A stretch of DNA of 64,000 nucleotides from Pseudoips prasinana (GCA_951640165.1 OX621237.1:15314001-15378000); one strand, 5' to 3'; shown: positions 10,265 to 22,953, counted from the stretch's first letter. The notes: generated by a model not told the origin, from the letters alone. Numbers and translations are program-made.

Positions 10265-11021
10265 TAAGTATTTATTTATATTGTTCCTCCATATTGTTTT
10301 TTTATGAAAGTGTTATGCTATACGAAGTACCCTAACATATTTCTTCTTCTAGTCTCTATTGTTAAGTATAGCTCTCTTCTCATCTACCATATCATTCCTC
10401 ATCTCATTCACCACTTTCCGCACTCGTATTTCTCTCTTGCCAACTCATTCTCTCCATTAGAATGAGAATCAGAATAGTTTATTTGTATAACATAGGTGTA
10501 GAACATAAACATTAATCATACATGTGAAGGTCTTAAATAATTTGATTTTTCGCTATGGTTTTTATTCGGTGTTGACCGTAAATAGCCAATAATCAACGAA
10601 CTCAACATCTCAATCAATGTTATCTCTGATTTAAACCGTTCCTATATTTTGCAGGTATTGCTATCAGAAGAATAGCGATACCATTTATTATGTGTTGTTT
10701 AACACATATTGGCATTATAGTATTCATGCAATTGATTAACCCTAATGTTTACCCGCGAATACGGATCCTAATACGGATATTCGGTGTCTATTTCCGCGGA
10801 TACGGATAAGCAATTTACCTTTCTTACTCAATCGATGTTGTCATTCTGGTCGTTATAAAGATATGTATGTTGAATAAAAATCATCATATTATTATAGATA
10901 GTTTAAATATATAATTATTTTAATTAGCTTATCACAAAAATGTGTGATTAATCCCATTTTAAAGATTGATTGGGTACCTTTGAGTTATGTAGTATTGGTA
11001 TGTTAATTCACTTATTTTAAT
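10265..11021. other. Non-coding stretch
   Basis: No gene or recognised element. An AT-rich tract surrounds a short GGATACGGATA-type repeat near 10757-10808. Confidence 0.5.
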
Positions 11022-11340
11022 ACTATCACCGTAGCCTAGTTGGTAGTGCTCCTGCCTACGAAGCTGGTGGTCCTGGGTTCGAATCCCGGTAAGTGCAAAT
11101 ATTTGTTTGATGAGCACGAATATTTGTTTCGGAGTCATGGATGTTTTCTATCTATATAAGTATGTATGTCTTCGCCTGGTACCCATAGTACAAGCATTGC
11201 TTAGTTTGGGGCTAGGATGATCTGTGTGACATTGTCCCGAGATATTATTATTATTTATTATTATTATGTCGTCGCCTGGTACCCATAGTACAAGCTTTGC
11301 TTAGTTTGCCGCTAGGATGATCTGAGGGATATTATTATAA
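11022..11340 (+). mobile_element. tRNA-derived SINE with a two-unit tail
   Basis: The head holds an A-box-like TAGCCTAGTTGGTAGTG and a consensus B box GGTTCGAATCC at 11076-11086. The tail consists of two 100-bp units beginning at 11171 (GCATTGC...GGGG type) and 11271 (GCTTTGC...GCCG type). The sequence appears identical to the first 300 bp of the SINE at 14292. The final unit carries CTGAGGGA instead of CTGTGTGA, as does the last unit of the other locus. Confidence 0.8.
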
Positions 11341-12622
11341 ATTAGGTAGCAATGTTTTCATTGCTACCTAATCTCCTATATATGGAATTTAATCTTATGT
11401 ATTGAAAACTAATAAGGTAAAAAATCCTCCAAAAAGTAACGGAATCGGACTTTGTTCTCTCCCTCGGATATCCGGCACGTCACTAGTGTATACCCACAGT
11501 AGATATCGAATGTAGTTGAACGTTTTAAAAAAGCTTTTAATATTTTTTGAGCTCATTTCTCTTAGGCATAAAGCTAATGAGTTGATTTTAATTATTTAAG
11601 CTTATCTATGCTCAGCTCGACAATTACACTAACTATGTAGTTAGTACATAATTAGTTATAGTTATTTGCGTTTATCCTTCTGATAGTCTACATAGAGACC
11701 GAGCAATACAGAGAGGATAAATAAAACATCAAAAGTTATTTATAATGAATTATGTCATTTTCCCTTTTAAATGTAAAGGGAAACATAGAAAAATGTAAAA
11801 TAGGTGGTACATGTTCTATAATCAATTGCCATTTTACGTATCAGTAATTTATTCTAAAAAGCGTTACCGTCTAGGGAGGCAATGATTTATGGCATGTTTT
11901 CAATATGTGATGTCTAAGTTACTTTTTTACACAATACTGAACTTGCTAACCTAAATTTTGAAATCCATGACAACAAAAATTACACAAGTTAAAGATATTA
12001 TCTGCGAGTTTGAGCCTATCAGTCGGTATATATCTGCCTGAAGGTGTATTTAACCAAAATAGTTCTCGGCTCAATTTTAAAACAATCTGATCAGATGTTT
12101 AAAATTACAGTTCTTTTCAATATGGCGCCACGGTTTTTAATGGATTAGTTTATCAATTGTAAGTATTTTATTATTGAGCATGATAACATAAAATTTTTCA
12201 TTTAGATAATATAAAATAATATATACTAGAATCATTTTATAACTATCCAGAGTATATTCAAACTGAAATCAAATATTTTGGCATAAATATTTATAAAGAT
12301 TCACAGTTTCGGGAGCTCGAGTAGCCTCCGTAGGCAGGCATGCATTGTGACAGGCACGCGATACGCATGCCAATGGCGGCACATCCGTTTACCAACGAAT
12401 AATATATCCGGTGTGTAGTAAGGCCTTTTTATTATTCATAATGCGGTTTACAGAAAATCATGTTATTGGCTCTAGCCAACTCAACGTTGTTTGCGCCAAT
12501 GATATCCGCCATTAATACTCTTTATTATAATTTATAAGTAAGATCTATGTGGATACTCTTGTACAAAGTGTAATATAAATAGTGAAAGTAACTTAAAGCG
12601 CGTTATCTACCCGTAATAGTAA
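11341..12622. other. Non-coding stretch
   Basis: A small hairpin (ATTAGGTAGCAATG and its complement, about 11341-11371) abuts the SINE. Nothing else is recognised. Confidence 0.5.
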
Positions 12623-13126
12623 ACAAATCAAACAAAACGAGTTTATGGAAAACTACCCGCGTTCCCGGGGCTCCTCCCATCAGGCCAAGATAAGTCCATT
12701 TTACCTCATTACTCAGAAATGTTGTCAAAACAGAAAACCAAATGCCATGACACTTTCAAAGAATATTTCGATGAAAGATCTAAAACTAAAGGAATATGGT
12801 ATAAATGTATACAATCTGAACCTTCTCATATCCCATGGTTTAGTTCTAATAGTTTGAAACGGCCACAGATTATTACCGCATTTCGTTTGCGTTTCGGACA
12901 CAGTTCGTCCAAAAGCTTCGCTTTTCTTATTAAAAAAGTTGATTCACCAAATTGTGAACAGTGTGGAAAACGAGAAGATGTTTACCATATTATATTAAGA
13001 GAGTGTGTCCGTAACAGTTGTAGGCGAGATGAGATGATAAGAAGGTTCAATATAAATTTAAGAGATGTTGGTGTATTTCATAGCATTTTAGCAGAACCGT
13101 ACTCGGTTCGAGCTAGAATGCTATAA
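12623..13126 (+). pseudogene. 3' end of a non-LTR retrotransposon ORF2
   Basis: A frame opens after a stop at 12620-12622 and runs 167 residues to the stop at 13124-13126; internal ATGs such as 12719 are not real starts. It reads RPQIITAFRLRFGHSSSKS then CEQCGKREDVYHIILREC, a CX2C...HX5C knuckle that typically closes ORF2 of jockey-like LINEs after the RNase H region. A 3' untranslated stretch ends with AAAAAA near 13285. Reverse transcriptase and endonuclease domains are absent, so this is a 5'-truncated, dead copy. The block TTCCCGGGGCTCCTCC near its start recurs in the short insertion at 51157-51391. Confidence 0.7.
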
Positions 13127-14291
13127 CTATTTCTTTAAAATTAAATGACCCGTGAATGTACTCAATGGGTTAGTCATTGGCTTTGTATAGTGTTGTTTTA
13201 GAGTCAGCTTAGTATAAGGTTCGATGGGATTGGCATCGTCATTTCATGTACAATAATCCTCTAAAATAAGTAAAGATAAAAAAGGAAGTACTATTTTTTG
13301 CATCGCTACCTGTTAGTTTGTTCCGATCCGATATCGACGGTACCTTTAATGGCCAAGAGCTAATGTTATTAGGTGCCTTTCATCCAAAAAAATACTGTTA
13401 CCTAGGGATATAAAATAAGTTCTAGGCGGACGGAATCTAGAATAATTAAGTGCCATATTTTTCAGTAGAACAACATATGTATACTATTTTCTTTTGTTAG
13501 CACAGCTGCTTAGATGACGGCGGGGTTTTACTTGTAATTATAGAAAGAGCTTTATTCTACACTCCTTAAATATATATTTTTTGGGTTATATTTGGCTCAT
13601 TATTAGGGCTCCGTATCCAAAGGGTAAAACGGGACCCTATTACTAAGACTTCGCTGTCTGTCTGTCTCTCCGTCTGACACCAGGCTGTATCTCATGAACC
13701 GTGATAGTTAGGCAGTTGAAATTTTCACAGATGATGTATTTCTGTTGCTACTTACGCTATAACCACAAATACTAAAAAACAAAATAAAATAAATATTTAA
13801 GGGGACTCCCATACAACAAATTTGAATTTGTTGTATGGGGTTTTTTTATAGGTAACGGTACGGAACCCTTCGTGCGCGAGTCCGACTCGCACTTGGCCGG
13901 TTTTTCGTTCTCGTCTCCTTACATTTAAGGACTTCCATCAAAAATACTTGCTAAACTGTTACACATACCAGTCTAGAAAAAATAGTAACGAGTAATAACC
14001 ATTCATAAATAAATTGCGTTACACTTTACTTGTGCTTGTTTATAAGCACATAGTAAACAAAACGAGCCCTACAGAACATGAGGATGACATAGAATACTTG
14101 AAGTTTCCCCAAGTTACAAGAGCATTCGGTAACTACAACTAATCTTCGATTAGCCCACTCGACTTGACATCAGCTAAACCTTTTAAGCGCCTTGTTTGAC
14201 ACGCTTTTGCAGATTAGTGACAAGTAGGCTATGCTCTAGACCACAGTTGTAACAACTTAACGGATAAATCGCTGCCGCGGTGAAATATAAT
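13127..14291. other. LINE 3' region, a dispersed repeat, and non-coding DNA
   Basis: 13127-13285 is the probable LINE 3' untranslated part. 13601-13910 is a separate repeat. Nothing is recognised in 13286-13600 or 13911-14291. Confidence 0.5.
13601..13910 (+). repeat. Lepidoptera-type repeat ending in ACTTGGCCGG
   Basis: It opens GGCTCCGTATCCAAAGGGTA and closes GAGTCCGACTCGCACTTGGC, with CATGAACCGTGATAG inside, wording I recognise from a very common lepidopteran repeat. A fragment lies at 26020-26110 and a decayed opposite-strand piece at 53815-54115. The 5S-rRNA-like block I recall in some relatives is absent. A small hairpin (CAACAAATTTGAATTTGTTG) lies at 13815-13834. Confidence 0.65.
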
Positions 14292-15034
14292 ACTATCACC
14301 GTAGCCTAGTTGGTAGTGCTCCTGCCTACGAAGCTGGTGGTCCTGGGTTCGAATCCCGGTAAGTGCAAATATTTGTTTGATGAGCACGAATATTTGTTTC
14401 GGAGTCATGGATGTTTTCTATCTATATAAGTATGTATGTCTTCGCCTGGTACCCATAGTACAAGCATTGCTTAGTTTGGGGCTAGGATGATCTGTGTGAC
14501 ATTGTCCCGAGATATTATTATTATTTATTATTATTATGTCGTCGCCTGGTACCCATAGTACAAGCTTTGCTTAGTTTGCCGCTAGGATGATCTGTGTGAC
14601 ATTGTCCCGAGATATTATTATTATTTATTATTATTATGTCGTCGCCTGGTACCCATAGTACAAGCATTGCTTAGTTTGGGGCTAGGATGATCTGTGTGAC
14701 ATTGTCCCGAGATATTATTATTATTTATTATTATTATGTCGTCGCCTGGTACCCATAGTACAAGCTTTGCTTAGTTTGCCGCTAGGATGATCTGTGTGAC
14801 ATTGTCCCGAGATATTATTATTATTTATTATTATTATGTCGTCGCCTGGTACCCATAGTACAAGCATTGCTTAGTTTGGGGCTAGGATGATCTGTGTGAC
14901 ATTGTCCCGAGATATTATTATTATTTATTATTATTATGTCGTCGCCTGGTACCCATAGTACAAGCTTTGCTTAGTTTGCCGCTAGGATGATCTGAGGGAC
15001 ATTGTCCCGAGATATTATATTATATTATTATATT
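14292..15034 (+). mobile_element. SINE with amplified tail: six 100-bp units
   Basis: The same SINE as at 11022, with head and B box intact. The tail unit starts TCGCCTGGTACCCATAGTAC at 14442, 14542, 14642, 14742, 14842 and 14942, a period of exactly 100 bp. Two variants alternate (GCATTGC...TTTGGGG and GCTTTGC...TTTGCCG), making a 200-bp higher-order dimer repeated three times. Only the last unit has CTGAGGGA, as at the shorter locus, so growth took place inside the array. Confidence 0.9.
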
Positions 15035-15128
15035 TCTGTAATTCGGCTATGACTGTCCGTGAAACTAAGGCTTATTACATTTGCATTAAATTTGAGAGAT
15101 TAGAATCTAAAATATCTGGAGTAATATG

Positions 15129-15256
15129 ATGGGCTGGTTGGCTTTGTAAGTACTTGCATTTTACGCCGCAGGTCGTGGGTTCGATTCCCATATAGGTCAG
15201 ATATTAGTGTGCATGAATATGCCTGTTTGTCTTGAGTCTGGGTGTAATTATGTAAA
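15129..15256 (+). mobile_element. tRNA-derived SINE head, different family
   Basis: An A-box-like GGCTGGTTGGCTTTGTAAG and the B box GGTTCGATTCC near 15178-15188 are followed by GTGCATGAATATG and GTCTGGGTGTAATTA. It is the sense-strand counterpart of the minus-strand SINEs at 16591, 35640, 43030 and 57415. Confidence 0.65.
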
Positions 15257-16590
15257 CAAAATTATGCTACAAAAGCGTTGTATTGTAAATTCTAATACGA
15301 AGTTATGCTTAATTTGAACTTAATACTTTTTCAATCACTCAACTGACCGGTAGCAGTAGAAAAGTAGGTACCTAAAAGTCTAAGTAACCTTTTATTTTTA
15401 CGAATCTGCTCTATTTATTATTTATTTAATCACGGATCTGAGATATGTTCAGTTTATCACCCCAGGGTGATAAACTGAGTGTACGTTTACTTGAGTGAGA
15501 TCCCTATGTCTTGTCTATTTACAGAATAGCCTACCAAGAAACTCTCACAATAAAAAGTTTGACGAATTGAACCTACCTATCTACTTTCAAATGCAAAATT
15601 TTAATAATCTAGTTAAAGTGAAAAGTAACAGTTCTACTTCTCGCTCTTAATTAGCAACATAAATCAAGTCTTTTGGTTAAGCAGGTATGTATATTAATTA
15701 TAATGTATTTAAAATCTATTAAAGCCGCAGCGGTTCGAAGAATACAAGTCTGGTATTCAGATACAACGTGCAACAGAAATGTGATACTTAAGGTGAACAA
15801 TCGCATATTTTTAAACATCGAGTTTTACTTTATCGCATGGGCAGCAAATACCCTAGTGTCAGAGTTGTTCAAGCCGCCCATTAGGCCTCTGACATAGCTT
15901 AACGACTGTTGCCTAATAGCTACAACCGGGACTGACTCCGAAGCACGGAGAAGGTCAGAAGTTAAACCACTTTGGCGGGGACCCATCTATGGACTGACCG
16001 CGAGCCTCGTTGCTTAACCTCGCCTATCACTTCCGGACGAGAGCATCTGGCTATGAGTGCCTCATCAGTTTGTCTTATGCAAAATTAATTAATATAATTA
16101 AAAAAAGTTAGATACTACAAATAAGATAATATGAATAAGACACAGTAAAAATAAAATTTCACGTCCGGAAACGTCACGCGATGACGTGACGCAACTGATA
16201 TGATGATTTAATTTTTTAATGTAAATGCTTATCGAACGTTCTAATGAGATATCAGTCAATATCGTTTCTGCACCGTTCGATTAGATATTAGTATTTTTAT
16301 TTTGTTTTATTTTAACATTTCATTCAATTTATTACCCCCTGAATTCATGGTAATCTGAACTACATTTTTCAGTCAAATCACAACGCTGCATTTAACGTCA
16401 ATCATGACCATGGCATGGCGATGTTTCTGTTTAAGAAAATATGAAAATGACAGGCAATGAAATACAGCCGGTGAAGTTATCTATTATGTTTTGTTCAGAC
16501 GTATATTAGAAGGTTATAATGAAATATAAAATTTTGGTACAAATTGCCAATTAATATTCGTACCGTGTTATTTTTTTTTCTTTTAATATA
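15257..16590. other. Non-coding; one dispersed repeat at 15885-16070
   Basis: 15885-16070 contains CTACAACCGGGACTGAC and CAGAAGTTAAACCACTTTGG, closely related to 51035-51460. A small hairpin (AGTTTATCACCC and its complement) lies at about 15450-15477. Nothing else is supported. Confidence 0.55.
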
Positions 16591-16820
16591 TATCTTGGGA
16601 CAACTAACACACTTCCATCTGACCTCGGGGTCAGAGGGTTCTGTCTAGTTCGGTAACTGATAGACATACTTATATATTTCTATATACATACATATTCTAG
16701 ATAAATTACACCGAAGTCAGAACAAATAATCGAGTTCATGACACAAACACTTGTCCCGGGTGGGCATCGAACCCACGACCTCTGGCTTAGTAGGGCCACT
16801 ACCACTAGACCCGCAGGCCA
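16591..16820 (-). mobile_element. tRNA-derived SINE, minus strand
   Basis: The right end holds the reverse complement of a tRNA-like head (GGCATCGAACCCACGACC), a B box on the minus strand. The tail lies to the left (TATCTTGGGACAACTAAC), with the TAAATTACACC landmark shared by the family. Confidence 0.65.
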
Positions 16821-16890
16821 GTTATATTCAACTATAGGTACATACATCAATTATACTACCTGATTACCTGAACCTGATTTGAGGCAAGTA

Positions 16891-17130
16891 AGGGCCAGCG
16901 CAGACAGAGAGGAGCGCAGCGGAGACGATTTTATTAAGGCCCTAGAAAATCAACTTTAAAATTATTTAAATAAAGTGCATGTATGCTTGAACATTATAAT
17001 ACGCGAGACTGCGCGAGCATTTTGTCAGGTTCAAGCATATATGCACTCTATTCCTATAGCTCTAAAGTTTATTTTCTAGTGCCTTAATAAAATCCTCTCC
17101 TCTGCGCTCCTCTCTGTCTGCGCTGACCCT
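16891..17130. mobile_element. MITE with long inverted repeats and TA duplication
   Basis: 240 bp flanked by TA (16889-16890 and 17131-17132). The termini read AGGGCCAGCGCAGACAGAG inward from the left and AGGGTCAGCGCAGACAGAG from the right. The arms stay similar for about 70 bp and further inward share the mirror pair ATGCTTGAAC and GTTCAAGCAT. It has no coding capacity. Confidence 0.85.
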
Positions 17131-19799
17131 TATCCATCAAGCTTGCTTGCTTGTTTATTATTTTAATAAATATTTTAAAAAGTGTTCTTATCATTCTCAC
17201 ATTTTTATTTTTGCTAATAAAACTGTAAATCTACAAGTGAACTAGAATTATCATTTCAATCCTGGAACTCTCGCAGGGCTAAAGAAACGGCGAGTGGAAC
17301 TTTACTGAATAAGTAAAAATAAGTTTTGTCAGCCGATCAACACTATAATATTAGTAGTAATTTTCATTTCTTGTATTTTACGCCTGCACATCAAGCTACC
17401 CCAATCTGTCATTTTTCCCCAATCGAAGTGAACCTTATGCTTTTGTGATAAAGTTGAAAATCTATAAAATAAATTTGACAGATTGGGGTAGCTGGATTTT
17501 TTGGCGTCTCTACGTTCTACACGATCTTTAGTTTTATGGGTAGATGAGCTCTTCACGCATATAACACTATTTATGTTACACGCTATACAACTGAATATAT
17601 TCAAGGAAAACTTGCAGCCGGCAACGAATCATATATTTCTAGAACCATTTTATCGTCTATATGATTCATTCTTTCAATATAATTATCATAAAAGTTGAAT
17701 ACAACATTATTACCAAATGACGCTACATTAAACAGTCAAGAAGCAACGAGACGTGAGATATAAAGTTTTCTATAAAACAGGTGTCGAGGTCATGAATGAC
17801 TAAGCTTTACTAATGTCATGTACCGTGGTGTACTGTGTACAGTCAACGAACAACATATCGACACATAATTTGAAAGTAACAACTCCTAAGTAACCGTTAA
17901 AATCACAACTGCTAAAAGTACTCGCATATTTTTAATCGTCGCGTCGTGTCGCTGCGTCACCGCTTTTGATAGTAGCGAGTTGAATACCTTAACCCCCCGC
18001 CACATGTGCATGGCGCGGTGGTTAAAGTAAGGTTAAGTCACCTCGAGATTAGAGTTCGATCGCCACATAGTGAAACTAATTTTGAGTCTGGAGTACTTTG
18101 TTTCCATGAATTGCATATTTTTAAAGCACCTCGTGATGCTGGGATTTATTTCCCTAGTAAGGGCGTTGATCTGTTGATCCTGGCTTACCTGGCTAGTAGG
18201 GTAAGGGCGTTGTTTTTCAAATTAAGAATGCAGGAATTAATTTAATCTGAACGATGCTACACGCCATTAGACGTTTAAAACTTGCACTGCACGCTTATGA
18301 ACTACGTAGAGGGTAGAGGATTTCCGTTGACATTCACTACTAATTCAGTCAGGTTGTATAGCTATTGTATAACGTAAATGTCAATCAATGAAACAATTAA
18401 ATGGGTACTAATGAGAATTATTGTTCGATCACTTTTGGTCCGACTGTTGTTTAAAAGAAAGATTCCGATCTTTATGCGATAAGATCGGCAATTATATCTA
18501 CATATATTCTAAATGTCCCAAATGATTTATTTAACCCCCGACACAAAAAGAGTCATCAATTATACCCTACCCTTATCCATATATATCTAATAAAAATTAA
18601 TGTTTCTTAATACGAAATAATTTATTTTAATACCTTACCTTATTTTATTTAATAATGGTTCATTATAAGAACATGGACGGTGAACACTGATTACCTGAAA
18701 CCCATTGCATTACACTTGAAAAAGTTTTTAATGAAACAATATAAATATGTAATATCAACAACATAGACAACGACAGCTTTTTATTTATAGTATGGTTCTC
18801 ACGCTAGCCTTATTAGTTATTACAATCTTCTGTTGAACGCAACAAAACGCCGCAAGCACAAAATCTGCCAAGCCGACAGACTCTATCGTACAGAGTCTAT
18901 TGTTATTAGGCCCATATTTATTCAAGTAAAATAAATATATTATTTCCATTCACTTGTTGAATTATTTATTCAACAAGTGAATGGAAATAAAAAATAACGT
19001 TAACAAGATGGTTGCAGAATTTATCATACAATGATACTGTATAACTGCTAATTCTGTCTGTGGATGTAATTTGTGTCCGTCTATTATATGTTTGGAAAGT
19101 ACCCCGCGACACAGGGACCCATTTCCCTAATGCATCCCTTTTTTCAAAAAAAGATCACGGACATTTTTTAAAAAAAGGAAAGAAAAAGAAAAGATCTAAT
19201 TAAATCGCAGATGTCTGATCTGTTAACTGTACATCATGTGTATTAGAAAATATCCGTTGAATCTCAATTGTCGAAGCCTTGCGTCTGTCCTTCACCTTGG
19301 AGGCCCACGTGCTTGCGAGATTCAATATACCAGTTTCAATACTTACGTTCATACATCGGTTGTTAGGCCTAACTAATATACAACATGTAACTTAATTAAC
19401 GCACATCCTGAAAATAGTATGACCTGAATCGTTTACTGAAACGATTTATATCATTTTTAATATAGGTAATTTATTATTCCAAAAAAAAAATTAAAACTAC
19501 GGAAATTATTGTCCCATTAACCCTGTACAGTCAAAACAAATTAAATGGACCGTAAGTCAAAGTAATAATAAAATCGCAGTTTTATTTGTATTCATACAAA
19601 TTCCATCATTCAATACGAAATCAAGATAAATAAACTTTATTCCAAGAAACTAATTTAGTAAATAACAATGCATATACATGTTAAATTAAAAATTCAATGT
19701 ATGTATTATAATTATAACATATTATTCTAATTGGGATGTTTGAGGGTGTGCGTTAATTACGTTACATGTTGTATTTGGCGTGTAGATTAAACCGCACTT
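17131..19799. other. Mostly non-coding; one MITE and one hairpin
   Basis: The MITE is at 17381-17510 and a hairpin at 18940-18990 (stem about 22 bp, ATTTCCATTCACTTGTTGAA). 18000-18090 has a weak tRNA-like look (GCGCGGTGGTTAAAGTA, GAGTTCGATCG) and may be a decayed SINE head. No gene is supported. Confidence 0.5.
17381..17510. mobile_element. MITE, member 1 of a three-copy family
   Basis: The family carries inverted repeats containing CACATCAAGCTACCCCAATC and a conserved centre, TTGTGATAAAGTTGAAAATC. Here the left end is diverged after TA and reads CGCCTGCACATC; the right end reads TTGGCGTCTC before TA at 17511-17512. Its relatives are at 50496-50630 and 55734-55869. Confidence 0.8.
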
Positions 19800-20110
19800 G
19801 AAAGGGTGTTTTAAATATATAAAAGCAAAACAAACAATCAAGCGTGTCACCTGATGACACTCGCAGCACCACAGAGGCCGCAAGTGCGTTAACTGCCAGC
19901 CTATTATCTTCTTTAAGGCCGGAAGCCTTTAAGAAAGGAATAGGCTCGCAATTTATTGATTCATTAATTATCACGTCACAGAGTGGTAGTACGTGGTAAA
20001 AAGTCTCTTGTGAAACGCATGGTGGTAGACGCCCATTCATCCAGGTGATATAGATGAAATTTCCACGTCTGATGTGAGGGTCTGTGGTGGAACGTGGCGG
20101 CAGTTATAAA
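19800..20110 (-). repeat. Diverged Lepidoptera-type repeat
   Basis: It contains GTGTCACCTGATGACACTCG and CCGCAAGTGCGTTAACTGCC, a decayed relative of the 2595-2735 repeat. It is followed by GGTGGTAGACGCCCATTCAT, a phrase I associate with the same type of lepidopteran repeats. Confidence 0.5.
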
Positions 20111-22794
20111 TTCGAACAATTCCTCAAAACACTCTCTGTAAGAAATGCGGTAAATGATTCTGACCTTCCCATTAAACCTATGCAAGCTTTTGCAAGTTAA
20201 GAATAAATTCAATCATGTTTATTTTGTTTATTGTTGCTGAATGGATTCGGCTTCGTAAAGAGGGACTTTCTTTTATTTAAAAATAGCATTATTTATAACC
20301 GATTAAGCTACGAATACGGATACGAATCTGAATAAGTTTTCGTTTGAGCTTACATCCGGGATCGGCAAGTAGCTAAATATGGGAATTAAAAATACTTACA
20401 TAAGAAATTAACTAGGTACTATGTTTCATTACTTAATAAAATTTCAGTTAGCCGTTATAATTCTAGGAGTTGACTTTATGTGATATTCAGCTCAAAAAGC
20501 TTTGATTATATAGTGGTCTAATTATCTTAAATTCTACTCTGGAAGCCTACCCCTCAATACCAGTCTGTATCAGCCTGTCTCTTACAGACAGTATAACCAT
20601 AGCATTCATTTGAGCAAAAGTTAAACGACCGGCGCGCCAGTAGTTAGCAAATAAATCTTTATTAAAAACCTCAATAAACATCGGCGTCGCACGCAACACG
20701 AGTTTATTTAGAAGTGTCTAATGGGTAGACTAGACGTTCCCTTTCGGGGTTGATATAAGGAAAAGAAAAATATAGTCTATAATCCACTATAAAACCTGAT
20801 TTTAGGTAACATTTTTAATCAAGTTTTGGTCATAGTTCAGAGAAAAACGCTGCTAACCGTTCCCTGACAGGCATTCCCTCGGAACGATTTCTACGCAACC
20901 CACTCATGAGATGGGGTTATGATATTGTTCGCCGTCACCACAGCAGTTATCTTAATCCTTATGAATCAAGTTTGGTCAACATTTGGCGATCATGAATTGA
21001 TTAACGGGGAAGCGGCAAATGCTTTTCTTTATTTTAATTAATTCTGTTTATAAATATTTTAGTAATTAATTGAAATAAATATGAATATGATAGTTAAATG
21101 TGGTAGTGTATGCCTGGAATCATGAGAATATCTTAAGGGCTTATTGAGTGGCAAAACTTCAAGTGCAGTCTTGATCAAAAGAACCTGATTCACCAATCGA
21201 ATTTATAAGTTGACTCCTCAAGCTTAAACACTACTTTGATCGATAGTATAACACTAAATAATGACATTTTGGGACAAATTCTGACACCTTGTAACCGTGG
21301 TTGTTCAATGTATCTATACTTACCCACTAATATCTTGCTTGGAGACATTTCCACAATTATTCATTACTACAATATTTTGTTTTTTAGAAGCGTACAAGTC
21401 GTTAACATTCCAGGTAATTTGCTTGGACATTCTTGACATGTTTATCTTCAAGACATGAATAGATATCTGTTTTTGAAACCAGTGAGCACATAAGTATTGA
21501 TAATACGGTGACGTGTTCGCCAGCTCTCTAACGTCTTAACAAACCCTTTTATGAATAACGATATTCTCTATGTTAGGTACTTGTGAGTAGTTACATGCAC
21601 GACCTTTGCTGGCGTGTAACTTATAAGCTTCATAAACCTTTTTATGGATATGACTTCGTCGACAACCGCCGCTATTCAGCGCCATATGGCACGGTACAGA
21701 CGAGAAAAAAATTCTTTGAAACAGCGATCTATCTACTTATGTGGATGATTATGTCAACGGGTGAGACTATACATGAAATTAACCTCAGATTTGTTCCTAA
21801 ATTTTTATGTCATTAATTAAAAGCATTTCTGGGACCTCACACTTGTGGACAACAGCTTTTAAAGAATAGATAAAGTCCCAGCGGCCACACTTACTCTTAA
21901 AATACACTTAGCTCTAAGTGCTACTGAATTATGTCATGTATCAGTTTGGTTATGTCAAGTACATAACCAAACTGAACTGACTGACCAAACAAGAGTGGTG
22001 TTAGCGACGCATTTCACCATATTCATGTCGTGGGAAGCGTAGCAGTCGTCCCAAGGAAATATCCACCAGATAGCGGGCAGCAGCGATTCTGTCTGCTAAG
22101 TGTGGCGATTATGGCATATTGGCACTTATCGCCAAAGTAAAATATAAATAACCGAATTCGAAAGATCCTTCTTTTAAAATTGGGATATCTATTCGACTTT
22201 TTATTTGTATATTACGCGATTGTCCGTTGTTTGTGAACCGATCTTAATAATTCTCTTTTTGTCCAATAAGAAACCTTTTTTACTGGACCATTTTTCTAAT
22301 AAGTCGATGCAAAGATATATTGAAGTCGGTTCTAAGTTTATTAAAACAGTAATTATCCGTCTAAGCACTGTTGTACACGATGTTACACAGCTTAACCTTT
22401 GTGATATCCTTTGGTATCACACAGTCGACCACGACCTCGTGGTAATCCAATATGGCGAGGCGCCATGCTTGACTTACGCTGTGATTACTCTTTTGTGACA
22501 TATTTACCTACAATAATTTCTAACAAATAAAAATTTCTTTCTACAACGGGTAATGTAATGATTTAAATTATATGAGTAAGTTCGTATATAATAATCAAAT
22601 TCAATTCGGAGTCCTGCTTAAACCAGCCCACAGGCTATACAGACAGCAGTTAGTTTTTAGTTGCTTTAGCTAGCCTGCTCTTCACACTTGAAGATTTGAT
22701 TGACCTATCTGGTTCATAAGTACGAGATTAACCTTAACTAACGTCATATTATAGAAATTGTATTGAATTACTTAATGAGGGAATATCTACTAAA
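20111..22794. other. Mostly non-coding; two retroelement fragments
   Basis: 20868-20962 (TGACAGGCATTCCCTCGG to GGGGTTATGATATT) and 22012-22128 (GTGGCGATTATGGCATAT in the opposite sense) are fragments of the ATGATG-tailed retroelement. A small stem (CAGTTTGGTTATGT) lies at about 21943-21976. The frame at 21595-21816 is listed separately. Confidence 0.5.
21595..21816 (+). CDS. Weak candidate small ORF
   Basis: From the ATG at 21595 a 73-residue frame begins MHDLCWRVTYKLHKPFYGYD and includes the hydrophobic run AIYLLMWMIM, which could be one membrane segment, and ends with stop TAA at 21814-21816. Composition looks more protein-like than other short frames here. I do not recognise it, see no splice sites that clearly frame it, and the surrounding DNA is intergenic in character. 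It may be a chance frame. Confidence 0.15.
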   Translation: MHDLCWRVTYKLHKPFYGYDFVDNRRYSAPYGTVQTRKKFFETAIYLLMWMIMSTGETIHEINLRFVPKFLCH

Positions 22795-22953
22795 GGCCAG
22801 GCGGCTGCTTCTTTCTGAGTACTATGACCATCATACTGCGATCGCCAACCCGTCTGTCAAGCGTGGCGATTATGGCATGCCCCCTAAGATTAATGTTGGA
22901 GGAGACTTTTGTTTAACAGTGAACTTCTTTCGGCTGTTATGATGATGATGATT
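22795..22953 (+). repeat. ATGATG-tailed retroelement fragment
   Basis: It runs from CAGGCGGCTGCTTCTTTCTG through GCGTGGCGATTATGGCATGC to a 3' TTATGATGATGATGAT tail, in sense orientation. Confidence 0.7.

Noticed and set aside
11032..11095. Possible functional tRNA gene at the SINE head (also 14302, 15129, 6200)
   Set aside because: A- and B-box-like parts exist, but the rest does not make a full cloverleaf and continues into a SINE body.
14292..15034. CRISPR-like array
   Set aside because: Regular 100-bp units without unique spacers, inside a eukaryotic SINE tail; not a CRISPR.
22205..22498. 97-residue frame MYITRLSVVCEPILIILFL...
   Set aside because: No motif, no splice support, and low-complexity AT-rich composition; treated as chance.
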